Of a stretch of DNA of 64,000 nt, positions 24,335 through 33,513 are shown piece after piece (the stretch's first letter is position 1; the number at the start of each line of letters is the position of its first letter). The position numbers and the translations under genes are program-made. This DNA is from Streptomyces ardesiacus (GTDB taxonomy: Bacteria > Actinomycetota > Actinomycetes > Streptomycetales > Streptomycetaceae): the NCBI RefSeq assembly GCF_003112575.1, contig NZ_BEWC01000005.1:186001-250000 (forward strand), given 5' to 3'. The notes beneath the pieces were generated by a model. That model saw only the letters and a program-made list of their open reading frames with translations. It ran no database searches and was not told the DNA's origin.

Positions 24335-25419
24335 TCAGGCGAACTCGGCCGCCACCAGTTCCGCGATCTGAGCGGTGTTCAGCGCGGCGCCCTTGCGCAG
24401 GTTGTCCCCGCAGACGAAGAGTTCGAGCGCGGTCGGGTCGTCCAGGGCCCGGCGCACCCGGCCCACCCAGGTCGGGTCGGTGCCGACCACGTCGGCGGGC
24501 GTGGGGAACTCCCCCGCGGCCGGGTCGTCGAACAGCACGACGCCGGGCGCGGTGGCCAGGATCTCCCGGGCGCCCTCGACGCTGACGTCACCCTCGAAGC
24601 GGGCGTGCACGGTCAGGGAGTGCGTGGTCACGACGGGGACCCGTACGCAGGTCACGGCGACCGGCAGGTGCGGCAGCCCGAGGATCTTGCGGGACTCGTC
24701 CCGCACCTTCATCTCCTCCGAGGACCAGCCGTCCTCCCGCAGGGACCCGGCCCACGGTACGACGTTCAGCGCGACCGGCTCCGGGAACGGCCCGGTGTCG
24801 TCGCCGACGGCCCGCCGCAGGTCGCCGGGGTGGGTCCCCAGCTCGGTCCCGGCCACCAGCGACATCTGCCGGCGCAGCGTCTCCACGCCGTCCCGCCCGG
24901 CCCCGCTGACCGCCTGGTACGAGGAGACGACCAGCTCGCGCAGCCCGAACTCGGCGTGCAGCGCGCCCAGCGCCACGATCATGGACAGCGTCGTGCAGTT
25001 CGGGTTGGCGACGATCCCGCGCGGCCGCATCCGCACCGCGTGCGGATTGACCTCGGGCACGACGAGCGGCACGTCCGGGTCCATCCGGAACGCGCCCGAG
25101 TTGTCGACGACCACCGCGCCCTTGGCGGCGGCGAGGGGCGCCCACTGGGCGGCGACCTCGTCGGGCACGTCGAACATCGCGACGTCGACGCCGTCGAAGG
25201 CCTCTTCGGACAGTGCGACGACCTCGGCCTCCTCCCCGCGCACGGCCAGCTTGCGGCCGGCCGAGCGCGGGGAGGCGATCAGGCGGATGTCGCCCCAGAC
25301 GTCCGCGTGCTGGGACAGGATCTGGAGCATGACCGAGCCGACGGCACCGGTGGCGCCCACGACGGCGAGCGTGGGCCTGCCGGTACGGCCGTCCCGGCCA
25401 CGGTCCTGCGTGCCGGACA

Positions 25420-25420
<1 letters not shown>
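24335..25420 (-). CDS. asd: aspartate-semialdehyde dehydrogenase
   Basis: 361 residues from ATG 25420; the start shares one base with the ask stop (TGATG). NADP-binding GATGAVG at 22-28, catalytic Cys142 in ANPNCTT, and the downstream active-site region [14 protein letters not shown] are those of Asd. It reduces aspartyl phosphate to aspartate semialdehyde, the branch point for lysine, diaminopimelate, threonine and methionine. In Streptomyces this also feeds ectoine and some antibiotics. Cotranscribed with aspartokinase. Confidence 0.96.
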
Positions 25421-26697
<1,277 letters not shown>

Positions 26698-26998
26698 GTG
26701 CGCTCCTCGCTCAATCCGTCTCTTTCCGCACGTACGTATATGTACTGCGGTCGGCTCATTTTACCGAGCGTCCGGATTTCCCCCCTGCGGTATCGCATGG
26801 TGAGACCCGGGTACTCGCTCAGGCTGGCTCATGCCCAGGGGGAGGCGGGTCACTCGGGAAAGTGCGGTGTGTCACACGTTCACAAGTGCCTTCCCGCCAC
26901 GGGGAAAGGCGACTTGGTTGAACGTGCAACCCTTGGGCCCGGTGGTGAGTCTGAGGGCTGTGGCGCGCGGTGCGCCACGTCCGAGGAGGATCACCGCC
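26698..26998. other. divergent intergenic region, ask / FG-GAP protein
   Basis: Holds the inverted repeat at 26726-26750 near ask and the GGAGGA (26985-26990) that fixes the TTG start of the plus-strand secreted-protein gene. Promoters must lie here; no clear -35/-10 pair could be assigned and no gene seen. Confidence 0.5.
26726..26750. promoter_or_regulatory. inverted repeat upstream of ask
   Basis: CCGCA-c-GTAC-GTATAT-GTAC-TGCGG: nine paired bases with a single bulged C and an AT-rich centre, 29-53 bases before the ask start. Candidate operator or leader hairpin for the ask-asd operon. Confidence 0.4.
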
Positions 26999-29185
26999 TT
27001 GTCTCACGCACGCCCGTGGCGCGGACGACTCGCCGTCGCCGCTTCCGTCGTTCTCGCCACCGCCGTCGGCGCCGGGCTTCCGGCGCTTCCGGCCGCGGCG
27101 GCTCCGCCGGCCCGCCCGGCGGCCGTGACCGCCGCACCCGCCTTCCCCGTCGGCCACAAGATCGTGGCGGCGACCGCCTCCGGGTACCTGACCTGGGACA
27201 ACATGAAGAACGACCGTGCCTGGGTCCGGGCCTCGGACGGCGCGGTGACCGATCTGGCGGACGGTCCCGCCCTGCAGGCCACCGGATACGGCGACCTCGC
27301 GGCCGTACTCCCCCGGCGCGACACGGCCGAAATGCGGGACCTGGCCACCGGACACAAGGTCTTCGAGGTCTCCCTCCTGCCCACCGCCGGGCTCGACTAC
27401 GCGGGAGCGGCGGGCCGGGCCCTGTTCGTCACGGACCGGAGCACTCCCGCGGAGACCGTCCTGGTCATGCACACCAAGGACGGCGGGCGGGTCCCGGTCA
27501 CCGGCCTCCCGGCCGACGCGGGGATCCTCAGGGTCTCGGCGGGCACGCCGACGCACGGCCTGGTCACGTACACCAGCGGCGGCAAGAAGTACTGGGGGCT
27601 GATCGACCTGGCCACCGGCGCCGTGACGGAGACCGGCCTGCGGGACGAGTCTTCGGGCAACGGCGACATCGCCGTCTCCACGGAGTACGTCGCGTGGGTC
27701 GAATACCGCTCGGAAGGGCCCCGCATCGTGGTCCGCACGCGCGCCACGGGCGAGGACCAGACCGTCGCCCTCGTGCGCGGAGCGACGGTCCGCGACATCG
27801 AGGTGGGCCTCCAGGGCGACCACCTGGTCTACGGCGACCCCGGCGGGCTCACCGACCCCTACACGAGCTCCCTGCACCCGCTGACCGCCCGCGACCTGAA
27901 GACCGGGGCCACCACGAGGCTGCTGGACCACCTCACCTCCGCCGCGACCTCCCCCGACGGCGTCCTCCACGTGCGCGGCGGCACCGTCGCCCAGGGCGAG
28001 GGCCTCTACCGCATCACCTCCGATGCCGACGGCACCCCGGTCGCGGCCATGGTCGCGAGCACCGGCGAACCGACCAAGCTCACGCTCGTCGGCCACAACG
28101 TCCCCCCGGTGATCGACCTCGACCGCGACGGCGGCCGGGTCAAGCTGCGCTGGACGCTGTCGCGGGACAACGCGGAACTGCGGGTGACGCTGCGCCACAA
28201 GAACACCGGGAAGACCGCGCAGGCGGTCTTCTACGGGCCCGAGCCGACGGACTTCACCTTCGACTGGCGGGGCGACGTCGAGCACGGGACGGCCGACGCG
28301 CCCAACGGCGACTACACGTGGGAGATCTCGGCCCTCCCGCGCAACGGCATCGGCCCGGCCCTGACCGCCTCCGGCTCCTTCAAGGCCGCCCGCGAGGCCG
28401 CGCCGCACGACTACACGGACAACGGCAGCCCGGACCTCCTGGCCCGCGACCCGTCGGGCCGCCTGTGGCTCACCGACTCGCACTTCCTCCCGCTGGACGG
28501 CCAACTGACCCGGGCCTCGGAACGCACACTCGTCGGCGGCGGCTGGAACGCCTACGACCGCATCGAGGCGGCCGGCAACCTCGGCGGCGCCGCCCACGGG
28601 GACCTGGTCGCCCGCGACAAGACCGGCGTCCTCTGGCTCTACCTGAGCAAGGGCGACGGCACCTTCGCCACCCGCAGCCGCATCGGCGGCGGCTGGAACA
28701 CCTACGACAAGATCACCGCGGGCAGCGACCTCACCAACGACGGGCGGGCCGACCTCCTGGCCACCGACAAGAGCGGCGTCCTGTGGCTCTACAAGGGCAC
28801 CGGCGACTGGCGGGCCCCCTTCGCCGCCCGCACCCGGGTCGGCGGCGGCTGGGGCGTCTACAACGACCTGACCGCCACGGGCGACATCGGCGGCGCCGCC
28901 ACGGGTGACCTGGTCGCCCGCGACAAGGCGGGCGTCCTGTGGCTCTACCTCGGCAAGGGCGACGGCACCTTCGCGCCCCGCACGCGGATCGGCGGCGGCT
29001 GGAACACCTACCAGCATCTCGTCGGCATCGGTGACGCCAACCACGACGGACGCCCCGACCTGTACGCCTACGGCCCCGAGTACACGTACTACTACCCCGG
29101 CACCGGCGACTGGCGCGCGCCCTTCGCCGGCCGGAAGGCCGACGCCGTCCTCGACACGTACCCGGACCACACGGCCGTTTCCTGA
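26999..29185 (+). CDS. secreted FG-GAP/VCBS repeat protein
   Basis: 728 residues from TTG 26999, chosen for the GGAGGA eight bases upstream. A Sec signal peptide (RGRLAVAASVVLATAVGAGLPAL..AAAA) is followed by a WD/propeller-like region (45-330), an Ig-like segment around 345-460 with LRVTLRHKNTGKT, and four FG-GAP-like repeats from 475 on (GGGWNTYDKITAGSDLTNDGRADLLA, DKSGVLWLYKGTGD) that form a second propeller. Such extracellular proteins are widespread in Streptomyces and have no known enzyme activity. A bidirectional hairpin follows the stop. Confidence 0.87.
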   Translation: MSHARPWRGRLAVAASVVLATAVGAGLPALPAAAAPPARPAAVTAAPAFPVGHKIVAATASGYLTWDNMKNDRAWVRASDGAVTDLADGPALQATGYGDLAAVLPRRDTAEMRDLATGHKVFEVSLLPTAGLDYAGAAGRALFVTDRSTPAETVLVMHTKDGGRVPVTGLPADAGILRVSAGTPTHGLVTYTSGGKKYWGLIDLATGAVTETGLRDESSGNGDIAVSTEYVAWVEYRSEGPRIVVRTRATGEDQTVALVRGATVRDIEVGLQGDHLVYGDPGGLTDPYTSSLHPLTARDLKTGATTRLLDHLTSAATSPDGVLHVRGGTVAQGEGLYRITSDADGTPVAAMVASTGEPTKLTLVGHNVPPVIDLDRDGGRVKLRWTLSRDNAELRVTLRHKNTGKTAQAVFYGPEPTDFTFDWRGDVEHGTADAPNGDYTWEISALPRNGIGPALTASGSFKAAREAAPHDYTDNGSPDLLARDPSGRLWLTDSHFLPLDGQLTRASERTLVGGGWNAYDRIEAAGNLGGAAHGDLVARDKTGVLWLYLSKGDGTFATRSRIGGGWNTYDKITAGSDLTNDGRADLLATDKSGVLWLYKGTGDWRAPFAARTRVGGGWGVYNDLTATGDIGGAATGDLVARDKAGVLWLYLGKGDGTFAPRTRIGGGWNTYQHLVGIGDANHDGRPDLYAYGPEYTYYYPGTGDWRAPFAGRKADAVLDTYPDHTAVS

Positions 29186-29195
29186 CCGCGGAGAA

Positions 29196-29217
29196 GCCCG
29201 GGGCTCAGGCCCCGGGC
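29196..29217. terminator. bidirectional hairpin between convergent genes
   Basis: GCCCGGGGC (29196-29204) and GCCCCGGGC (29209-29217) pair perfectly; the four-base loop contains the stop codon of the minus-strand DUF397 gene. Confidence 0.65.
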
Positions 29218-29390
29218 CGCACTGCGGCGATGAACGCCGACCAGGCCGGGGCGGAGAGGCGGAGTTCGGGGCCGGCCGGGGCGGTCTTGGAGTCGCGGAT
29301 GTGGATGGCGGGGGCGAAGGCCACCTCTACACAGGCTCCGCCTTCGTTGTCGCTGTAGCTGGACCTGATCCACGTCGGCTGGTCACTCAC
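29205..29390 (-). CDS. DUF397 domain protein
   Basis: 61 residues. WIRSSYSDNEGGACVEVAF and IHIRDSKTAPAGPELRLSAPAWSAFI are the DUF397 hallmarks. These small proteins pair with Scr1-type helix-turn-helix regulators (as in the WhiJ and AbaA-like systems), and recent work treats related pairs as regulator/antagonist or toxin-antitoxin-like. Its start overlaps the end of the regulator gene by eight bases, so the two are translated together. Confidence 0.92.
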   Translation of the reverse strand: MSDQPTWIRSSYSDNEGGACVEVAFAPAIHIRDSKTAPAGPELRLSAPAWSAFIAAVRPGA

Positions 29391-30180
29391 GACGATCCAC
29401 CATCTCCTCGATGAAGCGGGCCGACTCAGCGGGGCTGAGGGCCTGCGCGCGGATCATGCTAAGCCGCTCCGACACGCGGCTGACAACCCCTGGGTCGGCT
29501 GAGAGTTCACTCGCGAAAGGGCCTTCAGTAAAGGCGAAGCGCTCATGGTCTTGGGATTCCAGCAGCACCATCGGCCCCATGATCGCGTCGCTGATGACCC
29601 GCTCGAACGGCAACACCTGCAGAACGACATTCCTGGGCACCGACGCCTCCAGAAGTCGGTTCAACTGCTCAGCATCCACCATGGGGTTGCGCAGAACCGC
29701 CTCGTACAGCACGAAACTCAAGGACACCGGGGGCCGCCGTCCAGTGAGAATGGCCTGCCGCTCCATGCGCGCGGCAACACGGTCGTCCACTGTGCTTTGT
29801 TCCAACGGCGGGTGCCGATTCTCGATCAGCGTCCGCGCGTAGCCCTCCGTCTGCAACAGCCCGGGAACGAGCGTGACCTCGTACCACCCGAGGCCAATCG
29901 CCTCCCTCTCTCGCTCCATGAAGTCCTGCGCCCGCGCCGGGAACTTCTCCCGCTGGAGATAGTCCTTGGCGGCACTGAGCAACCCTTGCGCCCGGCACAA
30001 CTCGTCGGCGACATCCAGAACGCGCGCCGTGGGCATCCGTACGCCCTGCTCCATCGACTTGATCGTGTCCGGGGAGTAGTTGGCCGCCTCGGCCAGTTGC
30101 TCCCTGGTCACGTTGGCCCTGGTGCGCCAGCGTTTCATCTGGTTGCCGCTGTAGCGCCAGGCGACGGGTGGTTGGGACAC
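29383..30180 (-). CDS. Scr1-type HTH regulator with DUF5753 domain
   Basis: 265 residues from GTG 30180, chosen because GGAGGT lies seven bases upstream. An XRE helix-turn-helix is at 13-65 (VTREQLAEAANYSPDTIKSMEQG) and the DUF5753 effector domain follows at about 80-255 (REREAIGLGWYEVTLVPGLL, then LPFERVISDAIMGPMVLLE). Streptomyces have many such paralogues, several controlling development or antibiotics with a DUF397 partner, as here. The gene diverges from the 131-residue gene at 30265. Confidence 0.92.
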   Translation of the reverse strand: MSQPPVAWRYSGNQMKRWRTRANVTREQLAEAANYSPDTIKSMEQGVRMPTARVLDVADELCRAQGLLSAAKDYLQREKFPARAQDFMEREREAIGLGWYEVTLVPGLLQTEGYARTLIENRHPPLEQSTVDDRVAARMERQAILTGRRPPVSLSFVLYEAVLRNPMVDAEQLNRLLEASVPRNVVLQVLPFERVISDAIMGPMVLLESQDHERFAFTEGPFASELSADPGVVSRVSERLSMIRAQALSPAESARFIEEMVDRRE

Positions 30181-30264
30181 AGTGCACACCTCCGACCGAT
30201 ACACCCCGGCGTGTATCCCCTCAGTCGCTACCGAGCGTAGCCGCTCGGACGGCACCGTGTGACC

Positions 30265-30660
30265 ATGACGGAAACACCGCACCGCCCTTCCTGGGTCCCG
30301 GCCGCCGGGCACCAACTGCGCCTCGCCGGCGTGCACTTCGACGCCGTACGGGTCGACGGCATCCGTGGCGAACTGGTCGCCGACTGGCTCGTCGAGGCCA
30401 CGGACGACGACGCGGGGCCCATCGTGTGCGAGGGGAGCGGGGGACGGTGGGTGTACTTCCTGCTGGCGCCCGGGGAGGTGGCGGCGCGGGAGTGGCCGCT
30501 GGGCGTGCAGCGGCTCGGGGGCGGGCGGGGGACGCGCACCGTCACCTACGTCGGCGTCCCGGCGCTGGAGGGAAACACCTGGCCGCTGCGCTGGTACAGC
30601 GTGCCGACGGTCACCGCGCCGTACGTGTGCCCGGTGCGGCTGCGGGCCGCGCTGGCATGA
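30265..30660 (+). CDS. hypothetical protein
   Basis: 131 residues from ATG 30265 (GTG 30259 is possible). MTETPHRPSWVPAAGHQLRLAGVHFDAVRVDG, then IVCEGSGGRWVYFLLAPGEV and a C-terminus WYSVPTVTAPYVCPVRLR. The look is that of the N-terminal piece of bifunctional primase/polymerase-like proteins found as stand-alone genes in Streptomyces, but the catalytic acids cannot be identified, so I leave the function open. Divergent from the Scr1-type regulator with 84 bases between, so they may share a control region. Confidence 0.7.
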   Translation: MTETPHRPSWVPAAGHQLRLAGVHFDAVRVDGIRGELVADWLVEATDDDAGPIVCEGSGGRWVYFLLAPGEVAAREWPLGVQRLGGGRGTRTVTYVGVPALEGNTWPLRWYSVPTVTAPYVCPVRLRAALA

Positions 30661-30750
30661 TGCGCGGCGGGGCGAGAAGGAGCGGGTCCGCTACGGGCGG
30701 GGGGGCCGGGGCCCTGCGCGGAGCGCGGTGAGCCCGCCGGACGGACCGCG

Positions 30751-31410
30751 TCACGTGACCGGGCGCAGCCCCAGCGGGCCCGCGATCTCCCGCACCATGA
30801 CGTGACCGGCCTCCGTCTCCAGGGCGTCGTCGCCGAGGTCCTGGTCGGTGTCGAGGCCGTCCAGCTCCTCCAGGGGCTGGTTCAGGCGGACGTGGGCGAC
30901 GACCGACTGGAGGGCGCGCAGGGTCGCGGAGGCGGTGGAGCCCCAGTTGGAGAAGTAGGAGAACTGCCACCACCACAGCGCCTCCGTGGTGCGGCCGGCC
31001 TTGTAGTGGACCATGCCGTGGCGCAGGTCGGTGATGACGTCGGTGAGGTCGTCGGAGATACGGGCCGGGACCGGGGCCCTGCGCGGCTCGTAGGGGTCGA
31101 AGACCTCGGAGTAGACGTCGATCGGGTCGAGGATGCGGGCCAGGTTCTCGCGGAGCTGGTCCACGTCCTGCTCCGGGCCGGGGTCGGGCTCGTAGCGCTC
31201 GTCGGGGACGATGTCCTCGTGGGCGCCCAGGCGGCCCCCGGCCAGCATGAGCTGGGAGACCTCCAGGAGGAGGAAGGGGACGGCCGAGTCGGGCTCGTCG
31301 CCCTTCGCCACCTCGGTGACGGCGACCAGGAAGCTCTCGATCTGGTCGGCGATCTGGACCGCGAAGTCGTCCGGGTTCTGGTCGGTCGCGTGCAGCGTGG
31401 CGTCAGACAT
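30751..31410 (-). CDS. DUF5063 domain protein
   Basis: 219 residues. An acidic N-terminus ([19 protein letters not shown]) and the core [39 protein letters not shown] match DUF5063. The function is unknown; the gene is constantly placed behind recR in Streptomyces. The ATG overlaps the recR stop by eight bases (31403-31410), so it is the third gene of a ybaB-recR-DUF5063 operon and may have a DNA-repair-related role by association. Confidence 0.88.
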   Translation of the reverse strand: MSDATLHATDQNPDDFAVQIADQIESFLVAVTEVAKGDEPDSAVPFLLLEVSQLMLAGGRLGAHEDIVPDERYEPDPGPEQDVDQLRENLARILDPIDVYSEVFDPYEPRRAPVPARISDDLTDVITDLRHGMVHYKAGRTTEALWWWQFSYFSNWGSTASATLRALQSVVAHVRLNQPLEELDGLDTDQDLGDDALETEAGHVMVREIAGPLGLRPVT

Positions 31411-32002
31411 CTAGGAGTCGTCTCCCCTCGAAGGCACGGCCGAGGGTCACCTCGTCCGCGTACTCCAGGTCGCCGCCCACCGGGAGGCCGCTGGCCAGGC
31501 GGGTGACCTTGAGGCCCATGGGCTTGATCATGCGGGCGAGGTACGTGGCCGTGGCCTCGCCCTCCAGATTCGGGTCCGTGGCCAGGATCAGCTCCGTGAC
31601 GGTGCCGTCCGCCAGGCGGGCCAGCAGCTCACGGATGCGGAGGTCGTCGGGGCCGACCCCGTCGATCGGGCTGATCGCGCCCCCGAGCACGTGGTAGCGC
31701 CCGCGGAACTCGCGGGTGCGCTCGATGGCGACGACGTCCTTCGGCTCCTCCACCACGCAGATGACGGAAGGGTCGCGCCGGGTGTCGCGGCAGATGGCGC
31801 ACTGCTCCTCCTGCGCGACGTTCCCGCAGGTCGCGCAGAAGCGGACCTTGGCCTTCACTTCCATGAGGGCCTGGGCGAGCCGCCGTACGTCGGCCGGCTC
31901 GGCCTGCAGGACGTGGAAGGCGATCCGCTGCGCGCTCTTGGGACCGACGCCGGGCAGCCGCCCGAGTTCGTCGATGAGGTCCTGGACCACGCCTTCGTAC
32001 AA
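31403..32002 (-). CDS. recR: recombination mediator RecR
   Basis: 199 residues from TTG 32002. Helix-hairpin-helix [14 protein letters not shown] at 16-29, zinc finger Cys56-x2-Cys59...Cys68-x2-Cys71, then the Toprim domain beginning [13 protein letters not shown]. RecR, with RecO and in part RecF, loads RecA on SSB-coated single-stranded gaps. Length and domains are normal. It sits between ybaB and the DUF5063 gene in one operon, as in many bacteria. Confidence 0.97.
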   Translation of the reverse strand: MYEGVVQDLIDELGRLPGVGPKSAQRIAFHVLQAEPADVRRLAQALMEVKAKVRFCATCGNVAQEEQCAICRDTRRDPSVICVVEEPKDVVAIERTREFRGRYHVLGGAISPIDGVGPDDLRIRELLARLADGTVTELILATDPNLEGEATATYLARMIKPMGLKVTRLASGLPVGGDLEYADEVTLGRAFEGRRLLDV

Positions 32003-32100
32003 CGGACTGCCGTCCTTCCTGAGGTTCGTGCACTACGTACGGTAGATGGCTTCGGGCGGTCTGAGGAAGGCGAACCGGGAAAGGGCCGGTTCCGCCCGGC

Positions 32101-32445
32101 TCAGAACGGCAGGCCGGGGATGCCGCTGCCGCCGCCCAGACCCTGGGCGAGCGGGCCGAGCTTCTGCTGCTGGAGGTTCTGCGCGTTCTCGTTGGCCGCC
32201 TGGACGGCGGCGACGACCAGGTCGGCGAGGGTCTCGGTGTCCTCGGGGTCCACCGCCTTCGGGTCGATCACGAGGCCGCGCAGCTCGCCGGAGCCGGTGA
32301 CCGTGGCCTTCACCAGGCCGCCGCCCGCCTGGCCGTCGACCTCGGTCCGGGCCAGTTCCTCCTGGGCCTTCGCCAGGTCCTGCTGCATCTTCTGGGCCTG
32401 CTGCAGCAACTGCTGCATGTTGGGCTGGCCACCACCGGGGATCAC
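32101..32445 (-). CDS. YbaB/EbfC nucleoid-associated protein
   Basis: 114 residues from GTG 32445. The start [21 protein letters not shown] and the core [21 protein letters not shown] are typical of the YbaB/EbfC DNA-binding family, which forms a homodimer with a tweezer shape. The Gly-rich tail ([13 protein letters not shown]) is the usual actinobacterial one. First gene of the operon with recR, 98 bases downstream. Confidence 0.95.
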   Translation of the reverse strand: MIPGGGQPNMQQLLQQAQKMQQDLAKAQEELARTEVDGQAGGGLVKATVTGSGELRGLVIDPKAVDPEDTETLADLVVAAVQAANENAQNLQQQKLGPLAQGLGGGSGIPGLPF

Positions 32446-32715
32446 GTTCAGCTCCCATCACGTCCGGTCACGACGGTTTTGCCGTTCGGCACGAGCCTAC
32501 GTGGTCCGGGCGGCCCTCGCCCCAGCACTCTTTCGAGTGATAACGCCGTGGCCCTATACCTGATCAACGCCCTCTTCCGGGCGGAAAAGCGGCGGAACCC
32601 GGCCCTTCGCCACCCGTTGGGCGGTAGGAAGGGTTGCGGCGCAGGGGTCCGGCGTATGAGTCCGCGTGGACGGCGAGCGGTACGGCGAGCAGTGGCGAGC
32701 AGTAGGGAGTGCCGG

Positions 32716-33474
32716 GTGGGTCAGCCGGAGATGCAGCCCGAGGGGCCGCCGCAGCGCGGGCGGAACGGCGAGGGGGCGGCCGGAATGCGGCCGGGCGACC
32801 TGACCGGGCGGGCGTTTCCCCTCGGGGACTGGGCCCTGCCCGCCGAGCGGCTGGACGAGCTGTACCGGTGGGTGGAGCGGGGCGCGCTGGACACGGCGGC
32901 CTGGTATCTCGCGGACCGGGTGTGGAAGCGGCGCGGAGCCGTGCTGCTGCGGGGCGGGGCCGCGGTGGGTGCCGTCGCCGGGGCGGCGCTGCCGCTGCTC
33001 GACCTGTCCGGGGCGCTGGGCGGGGTCGCGCGCTGGGGGTATCTGGCGCTGCTGTGGGCGGTGGCGTGCGTGGCCGGTGACCGGTACTTCGGGGTCACGT
33101 CCGGCTGGATGCGGGACGTGGCCACGGCGCAGGCGGTGCAGCGCCGGCTGCAGACGCTGCAGTTCGACTGGGCGTCGGAGAGCGTGCGGGAGGTGCTGGG
33201 TCCGGCCGAGGGGACGGCGAGCGAGGCCGCGGAGCGGTGCCTGCTGGTGCTGCGGCGGTTCTCCGAGGACGTGACGGAGCTGGTGCGGGCGGAGACGGCC
33301 GACTGGATGCTGAGCTTCCGGACGGGACCGGCGCCCCTGGGCCCGCACGGCGCGGCGGCGGCCGACGGGCCCCGTGCGGAGGGCGGGGGTCCGGGCACCG
33401 GGCGGTTCACCGTCCCGCCGCAGAACGGCACCCGTCCGAACATGCCCCGCCAGCGCCCGCCGGAGCCCCGGTGA
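32716..33474 (+). CDS. SLATT domain-containing membrane protein
   Basis: 252 residues from GTG 32716 with GGGAG upstream. Residues 50-75 (LDELYRWVERGALDTAAWYL) precede two hydrophobic helices (about 80-101 and 107-125), then a coiled region with Arg/Glu (TAQAVQRRLQTLQFDWAS, AAERCLLVLRRFSEDVTELV). This is the SLATT two-TM layout; the last 45 residues are Pro/Gly-rich. SLATT proteins are predicted effectors of nucleotide-signalling conflict systems, but this copy sits in a conserved core neighbourhood next to a Ser/Thr kinase, so a housekeeping membrane role is possible. Confidence 0.8.
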   Translation: MGQPEMQPEGPPQRGRNGEGAAGMRPGDLTGRAFPLGDWALPAERLDELYRWVERGALDTAAWYLADRVWKRRGAVLLRGGAAVGAVAGAALPLLDLSGALGGVARWGYLALLWAVACVAGDRYFGVTSGWMRDVATAQAVQRRLQTLQFDWASESVREVLGPAEGTASEAAERCLLVLRRFSEDVTELVRAETADWMLSFRTGPAPLGPHGAAAADGPRAEGGGPGTGRFTVPPQNGTRPNMPRQRPPEPR

Positions 33475-33513
33475 CCTCCCGGCGGCGGGTGCGCGTCCCT
33501 CACCGGCGGGTGT

